Shown: in pieces, positions 32,113 through 38,584 of the stretch | Layout of the letters: every line of letters begins with the position of its first letter | How positions within the stretch are numbered: the first letter of the stretch is position 1 | Assembly (NCBI GenBank): GCA_018055515.1 | Contig: JAGPHL010000001.1 | Location: forward strand, 1 to 38,584 | Source of the DNA: Anaerolineae bacterium | Lineage (GTDB): Bacteria > Chloroflexota > Anaerolineae > B4-G1 > SLSP01 | DNA length: 38,584 nucleotides | Direction: 5' to 3' | Made by a program: the position numbers and the translations under genes | Notes under the pieces: model-generated | What the model was told of the DNA's origin: nothing | Database searches by the model: none | The model's input: only the letters and a program-made list of their open reading frames with translations

Positions 32113-34494
32113 TCATGCCTTGCACGCCAGGTCCTCGTCCCCGTGAAGTGCCAGGTAAACCTTTTCCGCCGAGAGGGGCAGGTGATTGAAGCGCACGCCC
32201 AACGCATTGTACAGGGCGTTGGCGATAGCCGGCGCCGTCTGCACCATCACGTGCTCACCGACGCCGCGCGCGCCCCACGGACCATCCTCCAGCGGCGTCT
32301 CCACGATGTCGCCATGGATTTCGCGCGGCGCATCCAGCGCGGTCGCGATCTTGTAGTCCACGAAACTGGGGTTGCGCAGCCGCCCGTGCTCGTCGAAGAA
32401 CATGCCCTCGAAGGCAGAACTCAGGCCGTGCACAGCGCCTCCCTCGATCTGGGTCAGCACCAGGTCGGGGTTGATGGCCTTGCCCACGTCGTAGGCGCTC
32501 GCGATCTTGAGGACCTCAATCTGCCCGGTCTCAGTGTCTACTTCCAGCTCGACCGCCTGCGCCCCCACGGTGTAGTGGACGACGGCCCGCGCGCCCTGGC
32601 CGGTCTCCGGATCCAGGCCGGTCACGTAAGTGGGCATGAACTTCCCCGTGCCGACGATCGGCCCGCCCTGCCACCCCTCGAAATTCTCGTTCGGCAGGCC
32701 ATAGACCACCATCTTTTGAAGCGGCTGTTCCCGCTCCGATTTATAGGAGATCACCACGCCGTTTCTGATGTCCAGGTCCGCCGGGTCTTCGTTCCAGTAT
32801 TTGGCGACGATGTCAAGAATCTGCGCGCGCGCATGTTCCGCCGCCGCCTTCACCGCGTTGCCCATGGACCAGGTCAGGCGGCTCGCCACGGTCTGCCATT
32901 CGTAAGGGCTGTATTTGGTGTCCACGGGATTAGCCGAGACGCGCACCCACTCGAAGGGAATGCCCAGCGCTTCCGCCGCCATCTGCGCCGCGACCGTGAA
33001 GGCGCCCTGTCCGATCTCCTGCCCGGAGACATAGACGTTGAGCGTGGCGTCCTCGTTGAAGCGGACAATCGCCGAGCTACCGGGATTGGGCGGCATGGCC
33101 GGCGCCTTCCACATGATCGCCAGGCCCTTGCCCCGGCGTTTGTGCGGGGCGGAAGGGGCGCTCACCTGCCCCCACCCGATGGCAGCCTTCACCCGGTCAA
33201 TGCACTGCGGCAGATCCACGTTCGGCATGATCATGCCGGTGAGAATCACATCGCCAGGGCGGATGCAGTTCTGCCGTTTGAAGTCCGCCGGGTCCCTGCC
33301 GATGGCTTCGGCGAGCCGATCCAGCATCTGCTCCAGGCCCCAGTGGATTTCCGGCATCCCGAAGCCGCGCATCGCCGAGCCGATGGGATGATTGGTGTAG
33401 ACGCAGTAGGAATCCCCCTTGACGTTGGGGACATCATAGGGACCAGTGCAGGAATAGCCTGCGGCGCGGGCGATATTCACGCCGTAGTCGTTGTACGCGC
33501 CCCCGCCGAAGTAGTAGGCGAGCTCCATCGCCAGCAGGTTGCCGTCCTTGTCGCACCCGATCTTGTACTTGCCCACGAGGCTCTGGCGCACGTTGGTGGC
33601 GACGAACTCTTCCTCACGGCTCATCCGCACTTTGACGGGATGCCCCGGCACCGCTTTCGCCATGAGCACCACATTGGCCTCGATGGAGATGCCGGCCTTA
33701 CCGCCGAAACCGCCGCCAATGTAGGGTGAAATCACGCGCAGATTGCCGTGCGGGATGCCCAGGCTTTGCGCCACCAGATCGCGCTGTGCGAACGGCGATT
33801 GTGACGCCGACCACAACGTCACCTGCCCATCGGGATTCCATTGCGCCACCGCCACATGCGTCTCGATGGGGGCGTGCTGGATCTGCGGCAGGGTGTATGT
33901 GTCTTCAACGATCGCCGCACACTGCGCCCAGACTTCCTCAGAGACGCCGGCGTCACTCACCTGACCCTTGCGCAATTTGAAATGTTCGGAGATGTTGGTG
34001 CCGGGTTCAGGGAAGATGAAGTTGACGACCTCATATTGCCCCAGGTCCGGGTGGAGGAGCGGCGCGTCGGGCTGTGCGCCCGCATAGGGATCGAAAACCG
34101 GCGGCAGCGCCTCGTATTCGACCTCGACGAGCTTCGCCGCCTGCTCTGCAATCTCCTCGCTGACGGCGATCACGCCGGCGACCGACTCGCCGACATACCG
34201 CACCCGGTCATAGGCGAAGATGAAGCGGTCCTTGAGATACAGCCCCAGCCGCGTGGGATTGTCCTGACCGGTGACCACCGCCTTCACGCCGGGGAGGGCC
34301 AGGGCTTTGCTCACATCAATCTTTTTGATCAGCGCGTGGGCTATGGGGCTGTGCACGATCTTGCCGTACAGCAATGCCGGCCCGAAGTTCATGTCATCCA
34401 CATACTTTGCGGCGCCGGTCACTTTCTCAAACGCATCCACGCGCGGGACGCTTTTACCAACAGGATTTGAAGTTTGTTCATTCATAATCATCAT
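32113..34494 (-). CDS. xdhA: Xanthine-dehydrogenase-family molybdenum subunit
   Basis: 793 residues, the large subunit of a three-part molybdenum hydroxylase. It binds molybdopterin-cytosine dinucleotide or molybdopterin and hydroxylates a heterocycle or aldehyde with water. Seen: the N-terminal aldehyde oxidase/xanthine dehydrogenase a/b hammerhead (about 20-130), GGGFGGK (260-266), AMRGFGMPE (374-382, the XDH-type loop rather than the CoxL AYxCSFR loop), SGQEIGQG (490-497), and the catalytic glutamate E747 in GARGVGEH. Length is normal for the split type. GGAGAG lies eight bases before ATG 34494. The FAD and iron-sulfur subunits and a permease are encoded upstream, so purine oxidation is likely; nicotinate-like or aldehyde substrates cannot be excluded. 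Confidence 0.93.
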   Translation of the reverse strand: MMIMNEQTSNPVGKSVPRVDAFEKVTGAAKYVDDMNFGPALLYGKIVHSPIAHALIKKIDVSKALALPGVKAVVTGQDNPTRLGLYLKDRFIFAYDRVRYVGESVAGVIAVSEEIAEQAAKLVEVEYEALPPVFDPYAGAQPDAPLLHPDLGQYEVVNFIFPEPGTNISEHFKLRKGQVSDAGVSEEVWAQCAAIVEDTYTLPQIQHAPIETHVAVAQWNPDGQVTLWSASQSPFAQRDLVAQSLGIPHGNLRVISPYIGGGFGGKAGISIEANVVLMAKAVPGHPVKVRMSREEEFVATNVRQSLVGKYKIGCDKDGNLLAMELAYYFGGGAYNDYGVNIARAAGYSCTGPYDVPNVKGDSYCVYTNHPIGSAMRGFGMPEIHWGLEQMLDRLAEAIGRDPADFKRQNCIRPGDVILTGMIMPNVDLPQCIDRVKAAIGWGQVSAPSAPHKRRGKGLAIMWKAPAMPPNPGSSAIVRFNEDATLNVYVSGQEIGQGAFTVAAQMAAEALGIPFEWVRVSANPVDTKYSPYEWQTVASRLTWSMGNAVKAAAEHARAQILDIVAKYWNEDPADLDIRNGVVISYKSEREQPLQKMVVYGLPNENFEGWQGGPIVGTGKFMPTYVTGLDPETGQGARAVVHYTVGAQAVELEVDTETGQIEVLKIASAYDVGKAINPDLVLTQIEGGAVHGLSSAFEGMFFDEHGRLRNPSFVDYKIATALDAPREIHGDIVETPLEDGPWGARGVGEHVMVQTAPAIANALYNALGVRFNHLPLSAEKVYLALHGDEDLACKA

Positions 34495-34599
34495 GCTCTA
34501 TACTCTCCAGATTAGAGAACTTGCGACGGGTTGCCAGTCGGTCACGGGTCCGCAGGGGCCTTCTATCTCCACCTTGCTGCGCGTCGCTGACTACTCGTT

Positions 34600-34670
34600 C
34601 TTCCAGCATCCAGCCTCCAGCTTCCAGCCTCTAGCTTTCAGCTTCCAACACCGGGCTTCCAACCTCCAGC
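34600..34670. repeat. Degenerate CTTCCAGC repeat at the end of the 2Fe-2S gene
   Basis: About nine imperfect copies of a 7-8-base unit (CTTCCAGC, CATCCAGC, CCTCCAGC, CTTTCAGC, CTTCCAAC). They cover the end of the 2Fe-2S subunit gene and its first untranslated bases. On the minus strand this reads GGAAGCTGGAGGCTGGA. It encodes the last residues (GSPVLEAES) of that protein. Confidence 0.8.
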
Positions 34671-35110
34671 ACCGCATCCACAATCCGCACATAGCCGGTG
34701 CAGCGGCAGAGATTGCCCACCAGCGCCTCGCGGACCTCCTCCTCCGTAGGATGCGGGTTGCGCGCCAGCAGCGCCTTCGACGACATCAGCATCCCCGGCG
34801 TGCAAAAGCCGCACTGAATAGCGTTGTGCTCGATGAAGGCTTTCTGCAGGGGATGCAGGTCGCCGCCCCGGCTGAGGCCCTCCACCGTCTCGATCTCATG
34901 CCCCTCAGCCTCGACCGCCAGGACCAGGCAAGAATTGACCGGCGCCCCATCGAGCAACACTGTGCAGGCGCCGCATTCCCCATTCTCGCAACCGATTTTC
35001 GTGCCGGTCAACCCCAGCTGCTCACGCAGCACGCGCGCCAGCGTATAATGGGATTTCACGATGACGGGATAGGGTTCACCGTTGATATTCAAAGTAATTT
35101 CATGTAGCAT
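34631..35110 (-). CDS. xdhC: Molybdenum hydroxylase 2Fe-2S subunit
   Basis: 159 residues from ATG 35110, set by GAGGAG six bases upstream; the longer frame to 35149 runs into a tandem repeat. The N-terminal plant-ferredoxin-like cluster is held by C41, C46, C49 and C61 (CENGECGAC, then C61). The C-terminal four-helix cluster uses C100, C103, C135 and C137 (CGFCTPG and CRCTGY). All eight ligands are present. It carries electrons from the Mo centre to the FAD subunit. The final nine residues appear to be encoded by a minisatellite-like stretch and are probably dispensable. The Mo subunit gene follows after 136 bases. Confidence 0.95.
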   Translation of the reverse strand: MLHEITLNINGEPYPVIVKSHYTLARVLREQLGLTGTKIGCENGECGACTVLLDGAPVNSCLVLAVEAEGHEIETVEGLSRGGDLHPLQKAFIEHNAIQCGFCTPGMLMSSKALLARNPHPTEEEVREALVGNLCRCTGYVRIVDAVLEVGSPVLEAES

Positions 35111-35140
35111 GGTTTGCTCCTCACTGATGCGTACTTCGTA

Positions 35141-35160
35141 ATGCGTCATGCGTCATGCGC
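35141..35160. repeat. Tandem 7-mer ATGCGTC
   Basis: ATGCGTC at 35141 and 35148, then ATGCGC at 35155, 17-30 bases upstream of the 2Fe-2S gene's Shine-Dalgarno. Confidence 0.8.
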
Positions 35161-35196
35161 AGTGCTTGCAAATTCTTACGCAGCGCGCGAGTCGCA

Positions 35197-36054
35197 TTAC
35201 GCTAATCTCTCCAGCACGCCCTCAATCGCCCGCCGGGTGATGCGTCCCACCATGGCCTGGCGATACGCGGCGCTGGCGCGGACGTCGTCAATCGGGCAGC
35301 AAGCGTCAAACGCACAGTGCATCGCCCGCTCGATAGCGGCGGCGTCATGCCCGGCATTGAGCGCGGCCTCGGCCTCCGGCGCGCGGATGGGCGTGGGCGC
35401 GACGGCGCCCAGCGCCAGACGCCACTCATAACCGCCATTCCGGGGAGACGCCAGCGCCGCCACCCCCACAATGGCCAGATCGCCTGCCTTGCGACGGCTC
35501 AACTTCACATAGGTCCCCGCTGTCCCTTCCGGTAACGCGGGGATGAGCACCCCCACCAACAGTTCGCCTTTTTGGAGTACCGTCTTGCGCGGGCCGACGA
35601 AAAAGGACGCGATGGGCACACGCCGCTCGCCCTCGGGGCCGCGAATCAACGCCAGAGCTTCCATCACCAACAGCGCCGGCGCCGAATCCGCTGCGGGCGA
35701 GGCCGTACACAGATTGCCGCCGAGAGTGGCACGATTGCGGATCTGCTCGTTACCCATCGCCGCCGCCGCCTGCGCCAACAGATTCCAGGGCGTGCTGTTC
35801 ACCAGCGGGTGATGGATGAGCTCCGTCATCCGCACCGCCGCGCCCACGCGCAGCCCCTCCTCCGTCACCACGATATCACCCATGCCGGGCAATCCCTTGA
35901 TGTCCACCACCACATCGGGCTGCCACAGACCGTCACGGACCATGGGAATCAGATCCGTCGCGCCTGCCAGCGGCAACACCTTCTTCTCGGGTAGGAGCAA
36001 CCAGCGGAAGGCTTCCTCGAAAACTTCAGGTCGGTAATAGTCGAATGGTCGCAT
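35197..36054 (-). CDS. xdhB: Molybdenum hydroxylase FAD subunit
   Basis: 285 residues from ATG 36054, chosen because GGAG lies six bases upstream and the longer frame to 36114 only translates a tandem repeat. The N-terminal half is an FAD_binding_5 domain with LAGATDLIP (29-37) and RATLGGNLCTASPAADS (108-124), which contact the flavin. The C-terminal CO_deh_flav_C-type domain follows (APTPIRAPEAE region). It passes electrons from the iron-sulfur subunit to NAD+ or another acceptor. The length is typical. The order FAD, 2Fe-2S, Mo is a common arrangement for split molybdenum hydroxylases. Confidence 0.93.
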   Translation of the reverse strand: MRPFDYYRPEVFEEAFRWLLLPEKKVLPLAGATDLIPMVRDGLWQPDVVVDIKGLPGMGDIVVTEEGLRVGAAVRMTELIHHPLVNSTPWNLLAQAAAAMGNEQIRNRATLGGNLCTASPAADSAPALLVMEALALIRGPEGERRVPIASFFVGPRKTVLQKGELLVGVLIPALPEGTAGTYVKLSRRKAGDLAIVGVAALASPRNGGYEWRLALGAVAPTPIRAPEAEAALNAGHDAAAIERAMHCAFDACCPIDDVRASAAYRQAMVGRITRRAIEGVLERLA

Positions 36055-36075
36055 AGCACACTCCTTTGTGGAAGC

Positions 36076-36102
36076 CACAGAGGACACAGAAGTCACAGAG
36101 AT
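36076..36102. repeat. Tandem 9-mer CACAGAGNN
   Basis: Three units CACAGAGGA, CACAGAAGT and CACAGAGAT at 36076, 36085 and 36094, just upstream of the FAD subunit's Shine-Dalgarno. A pair of GCGCCCTC(T/A) copies lies further on at about 36128-36158. Confidence 0.85.
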
Positions 36103-36174
36103 CTTTCGCTTCAACCTCTGCGTTTTCTGCGCCCTCTGCAGCTCATTTACTGCGCCCTCAAGGGCTAACAGCTA

Positions 36175-37563
36175 TTAAAACTCGATATTCGCGCGTTCTT
36201 GGACGCCAAACTTTGACGGCGGAAGGATGAGGAACAGCGCGTTGAGCAAAATGCCGACAATGGCCGCGAAAACGATCGCCGGAATGCCATCCGGGAACAG
36301 GATTGGGACCTTAAACGGGAACAGCCCATTCGGCAGCGCCAGGTTGCCGCCGATACCCAGGACCAGGATCACAGCACCGATGGCCAGGTTCTTCGGGTCA
36401 AAGAGGTTGACCTTCTCACTCTGGAGCAACGCAATACCCTGCTTGCCGATCACGCCGAAGAGGTAGATCGCCAGGCCGCCGGTCACGGCAGTAGGAATGG
36501 TGTTCACCAGCGCGGCCAGCTTGCCGATGAAGCCCAACGCCATCGCGATGGCGCCGGCTGCCATCAAGACCGCCACGGAGTAGTTGCGGGTGATCGCCAT
36601 AAGCGAGTTGTTCTCACCGTAGTTGGTGCCCGCGCACCCGCCGAGCAAACCGTTGAGCATGTCATTGCAGCCATCCGCCACCAGGTTCAGGCCGATGAGC
36701 TTCTTGATCTCCACCGGCTTGCGCTTGAGGTCCTTCGCCAGCTGGTCAATGTAGAGGCTCATCTGATACAGGTGCGCGGTAGACTCCGGAATGGTAGCGA
36801 TAGCGATCAAGGCCACGCTGATCGCCATGCCCCAGGCCCGTCCGTCCCCAAAAGCCGGGAAGGTGAAATTCGGCACCCGAAGCCAGGCCGCCTTACCCAC
36901 AGGGGAGAAGTCCACAATGCCAAAGATGAGCGAGATGATATATCCCGCGACGGCGCCGAGGAGGATGGGCAACATCCCCAGCAGCCCCTTACCCTGCAAG
37001 TAAACGGAGAAAGCGATGGTGAGGATCAGGGTGATGAACGCCACGCCCCAGTTGGCCGAAGCCATGTTGAGGGCCGAACCCGCCAGCGCCAGGCCAATGA
37101 CGATCGCCACGTTGCCCGTCACGATCGGCGGCAGGGCCTTGTCCAACCGCTCCTTGCCGATGCGCTGAATCAACAGGCCAAACAGAATGTTGAACAGGCC
37201 CGTGCAGACGATGCCGACCTGCGCCAGGCGCACGCCATCGGGGCAGTACACCGTCGTGGGATCGTTGAAACAGGCGGGCGCGTACTTGGACATCACCGTA
37301 ATGACCACCGTGATGTAGCTGAAAGAGGAACCATAGTAGAGAGGAATCTTGCGCTTGGCGACCAACAGGGCAATGATCGTGCCCAACCCAGAAGCAAAAA
37401 GCGTGACGCCAACATCGAACTTAGTGAGGATCGCGACCAGCACCGTTGCGGGGAACATCGTCAGCACTTGCTGGAAGCCGAGGCTCAACATGGCGCCCCA
37501 ACCGGGGACATCCTCGGGCATGTAGCCCATGATTTTCGCTTCAGTCTCAGGTTTCTTGGCCAT
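36175..37563 (-). CDS. uraA: NCS2-family permease, uracil-permease-like (UraA type)
   Basis: 462 residues, about 14 membrane segments. Family marks are LGFQQVLTMFPATVLVA (28-44), YYGSSFSYI (76-84), VTGNVAIVIGLALAG, the glutamate E260 in ATIPESTAH, and GGCAGTNYGENNSLMAITR with E317. In E. coli UraA the corresponding glutamates (E241, E290) bind uracil and couple protons. The TNYGEN form resembles uracil permeases more than xanthine permeases, which carry Gln in that place. H24 of UraA corresponds to Q32 here. It probably imports a nucleobase by proton symport. Its position directly before the hydroxylase genes suggests the imported base is the enzyme's substrate, though the motif points to a pyrimidine. 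GAGGAG lies nine bases before the start. Confidence 0.92.
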   Translation of the reverse strand: MAKKPETEAKIMGYMPEDVPGWGAMLSLGFQQVLTMFPATVLVAILTKFDVGVTLFASGLGTIIALLVAKRKIPLYYGSSFSYITVVITVMSKYAPACFNDPTTVYCPDGVRLAQVGIVCTGLFNILFGLLIQRIGKERLDKALPPIVTGNVAIVIGLALAGSALNMASANWGVAFITLILTIAFSVYLQGKGLLGMLPILLGAVAGYIISLIFGIVDFSPVGKAAWLRVPNFTFPAFGDGRAWGMAISVALIAIATIPESTAHLYQMSLYIDQLAKDLKRKPVEIKKLIGLNLVADGCNDMLNGLLGGCAGTNYGENNSLMAITRNYSVAVLMAAGAIAMALGFIGKLAALVNTIPTAVTGGLAIYLFGVIGKQGIALLQSEKVNLFDPKNLAIGAVILVLGIGGNLALPNGLFPFKVPILFPDGIPAIVFAAIVGILLNALFLILPPSKFGVQERANIEF

Positions 37564-37575
37564 ACGAATTTCTCC

Positions 37576-37650
37576 TCAAAAACTAGATAGGGAATGAAAT
37601 GCAAAAAACCAGAAAATGGCAGATGATTCGCAGTTATTTTCTATATCCAT
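37576..37650 (-). CDS. Candidate 24-residue leader peptide before the permease
   Basis: ATG 37650 opens a 24-codon frame (MDIENNCESSAIFWFFAFHS, then LSSF) whose TGA is part of the GAGGAG Shine-Dalgarno of the permease gene. AAGGAGG lies directly before its ATG, with only one base of spacing, which is short. If translated it would be coupled to the permease. No family recognised; it may be chance. Confidence 0.3.
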   Translation of the reverse strand: MDIENNCESSAIFWFFAFHSLSSF

Positions 37651-37658
37651 ACCTCCTT

Positions 37659-37678
37659 ACACGATAGAACACGATAGA
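37659..37678. repeat. Tandem 10-mer ACACGATAGA
   Basis: Two exact copies at 37659-37668 and 37669-37678, directly upstream of the candidate leader frame's AAGGAGG. Confidence 0.85.
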
Positions 37679-37682
37679 GTGA

Positions 37683-37716
37683 GAGGCGAGAAAGGATCCT
37701 TCTCACTTCTCGCCTC
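37683..37716 (-). terminator. Inverted repeat after the DUF35 gene
   Basis: GAGGCGAGAA (37683-37692) pairs with TTCTCGCCTC (37707-37716) across a 14-base loop that contains AGGATCCT. It stands just beyond the stop of the DUF35 gene. No U tract follows in the gene direction, so termination is doubtful; it could protect an mRNA end. Confidence 0.35.
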
Positions 37717-37732
37717 GCACTTCCCAATCGGG

Positions 37733-38086
37733 TCAGCTCAACGGCTTGAATTTCAACCCGTAAACGGGCTCGCCGAAGACGTAACGCACCGGTCGCCACT
37801 CGGCCTTGAGGGTCATACCCGGCCGCAGATCAGCGCCATCGGGCGCGTCAATCTGCCCCATGGCCTTCACACCGTTTTCAAACTGCCCCACGCCAATGTA
37901 GAGGAAGCGTTCGTCGAAGCCCCACGGCAGATTGAAGATCTGCGTGTACGTCAGCAGCTTCACGTCGCCCTCGGGATGAATTTCATCAAACTCACGCTGC
38001 TTGCAGGTCAGGCAACGCTCGTGTTTGGGGTAGTGAATGCGCCCGCACTTCTTGCACTTGTAAGCTACTATCTGAATGTCACTCAT
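37733..38086 (-). CDS. DUF35-type zinc-ribbon/OB-fold protein
   Basis: 117 residues from ATG 38086 (GGAG upstream; the longer frame to 38134 only adds repeat-derived residues). The N-terminal rubredoxin-like zinc ribbon uses C11, C14, C25 and C28 (YKCKKCGRIHYP, RCLTCK). An OB-fold of about 80 residues follows (LLTYTQIFNLPWG, YIGVGQFENG, MGQI). In known cases such proteins are small partners of thiolase-like or acyl-CoA enzymes and are encoded beside a thiolase. No such gene is in the window, so it is either an orphan or its partner lies elsewhere. Placement before the permease is the only context. Confidence 0.88.
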   Translation of the reverse strand: MSDIQIVAYKCKKCGRIHYPKHERCLTCKQREFDEIHPEGDVKLLTYTQIFNLPWGFDERFLYIGVGQFENGVKAMGQIDAPDGADLRPGMTLKAEWRPVRYVFGEPVYGLKFKPLS

Positions 38087-38116
38087 AGGTTTCTCCGTTT
38101 CAAGTTTTCCAGTAGT

Positions 38117-38148
38117 AAATCTGAAAATCTGCAAATCTGCAAATCACA
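38117..38148. repeat. Tandem 8-mer AAATCTGN
   Basis: AAATCTGA, AAATCTGC, AAATCTGC and AAATCACA lie head to tail from 38117, between the S23-type gene's stop and the DUF35 start. Confidence 0.85.
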
Positions 38149-38154
38149 GAGAGC

Positions 38155-38571
38155 TCAGCGAAGTCTAGCGCTTGAAGCCTGAATTTCGGTGGTCAGCAAC
38201 GCGATGATCTCGCTGAACAAGTTCAGGCGATGGTCAAGCACCTCCGGTTTTAGCAGGGCTTTTGCGCGATAGTACCACCCTTTGCTCTCGCGAGCTGAGC
38301 CGAGCGCAATTCGCAAAAAGTACAGCCGGTCCCGGCCATACCCACGCCCTGAACCTTCCTCGATGTTTGCCGCGACCGAACCCGCACTGCGAATGAGCTG
38401 TTGTGCCACGGATTTCTTCAAAGGGTGCATCAACAATTGTTCACAATCCTGCCAGCACACATCGTAAGCAAATAAGGCTTTGCGGTAGCCGAAGAATTTC
38501 CACACCTCTTCTCTGGTGATCTGCTCCGGCACTGTGGCTGCCCAAGCCTCATAGTTGCTTAACCGCTCCAT
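38155..38571 (-). CDS. Four-helix-bundle protein (S23/23S rRNA intervening-sequence type)
   Basis: 138 residues. The core QLIRSAGSVAANIEEGSGR (about 59-77) and the following RLYFLRIALGSARES pattern are typical of the small four-helix-bundle family often named S23 ribosomal protein or IVS-encoded protein. These form pentameric helical bundles; their cellular function is not established. ATG 38571 has GAGG only two to three bases upstream and the frame is open to the window edge, so the true start may be further right. Here it is a free-standing gene, not inside a 23S rRNA intervening sequence. The N-terminal 25 residues are longer than usual for the family. Confidence 0.85.
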   Translation of the reverse strand: MERLSNYEAWAATVPEQITREEVWKFFGYRKALFAYDVCWQDCEQLLMHPLKKSVAQQLIRSAGSVAANIEEGSGRGYGRDRLYFLRIALGSARESKGWYYRAKALLKPEVLDHRLNLFSEIIALLTTEIQASSARLR

Positions 38572-38584
38572 TTCCTCAAACTCT

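Noticed and set aside
32095..33729. 544-codon plus-strand frame
   Set aside because: Antisense to the molybdenum subunit, whose motifs are unmistakable; the same holds for long plus frames at 3916-5043, 12699-14141, 18612-19883 and 24889-26154.
32113..34494. Aerobic carbon monoxide dehydrogenase large subunit (CoxL)
   Set aside because: The active-site loop reads AMRGFGMPE, not the form-I AYxCSFR loop.
37564..37732. Purine riboswitch before the permease
   Set aside because: No conserved purine-aptamer core or three-way junction was recognisable; only short repeats, an inverted repeat and a small frame are seen.

Overview
The window is a GC-rich bacterial segment in which every gene I can support lies on the minus strand, so transcription runs from high to low coordinates. 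The style of the proteins (very long GAF-repeat sensors without output domains, often with ATGA overlaps) and the short tandem-repeat phrases in the gaps suggest a Chloroflexota bacterium, possibly Anaerolineae. That assignment is an inference: no rRNA, tRNA or taxonomic marker gene is present.

Region 1 (about 38.57 to 32.1 kb) is a purine/pyrimidine-type catabolic block. In transcription order it holds a four-helix-bundle S23/IVS-type protein, a DUF35-type zinc-ribbon/OB protein, a UraA-like NCS2 permease, and the three subunits of a xanthine-dehydrogenase-family molybdenum hydroxylase (FAD, 2Fe-2S, Mo). A GC hairpin at 32033-32060 follows the Mo subunit.

Region 2 (31.9 to 28.6 kb) is a signalling core: a good sigma70-type promoter, two stand-alone receiver proteins, and one membrane histidine kinase with Cache-like, HAMP, GAF, HisKA and HATPase parts. 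These three genes overlap one another. A 512-base gap follows (28104-28615). It holds three strong hairpins, a G-quadruplex motif, a tandem 8-mer and a second copy of the next gene's ribosome-binding leader.

Region 3 (28.1 kb to the left edge) is the striking part: thirteen consecutive GAF-domain sensor proteins (the last cut by the window edge) plus one NMT1-type substrate-binding lipoprotein. None of the twelve complete sensors has a kinase, GGDEF, EAL, methyl-accepting, phosphatase or DNA-binding output. Their input ends differ: six-helix membrane domains, Cache domains, a four-helix-bundle-like periplasmic domain, two related ABC_sub_bind-type periplasmic domains, a LacI-type sugar-binding domain without HTH, or only soluble GAFs. 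Their C-terminal ends are alike. Most have a full GAF domain, then a short GAF introduced by a conserved-Trp linker, and all end in a roughly 50-residue tail that resembles only the first helix and strand of another GAF domain. Several junctions are 4-base ATGA overlaps whose Shine-Dalgarno is encoded in the acidic C-terminus of the preceding protein.

My working model, an inference, is that many interchangeable sensors feed one kinase and two receivers through the shared GAF/coiled-coil ends. The kinase carries Gly instead of Thr/Asn at H+4 of its H-box, so it may lack intrinsic phosphatase activity. No output domain of the pathway lies in the window.
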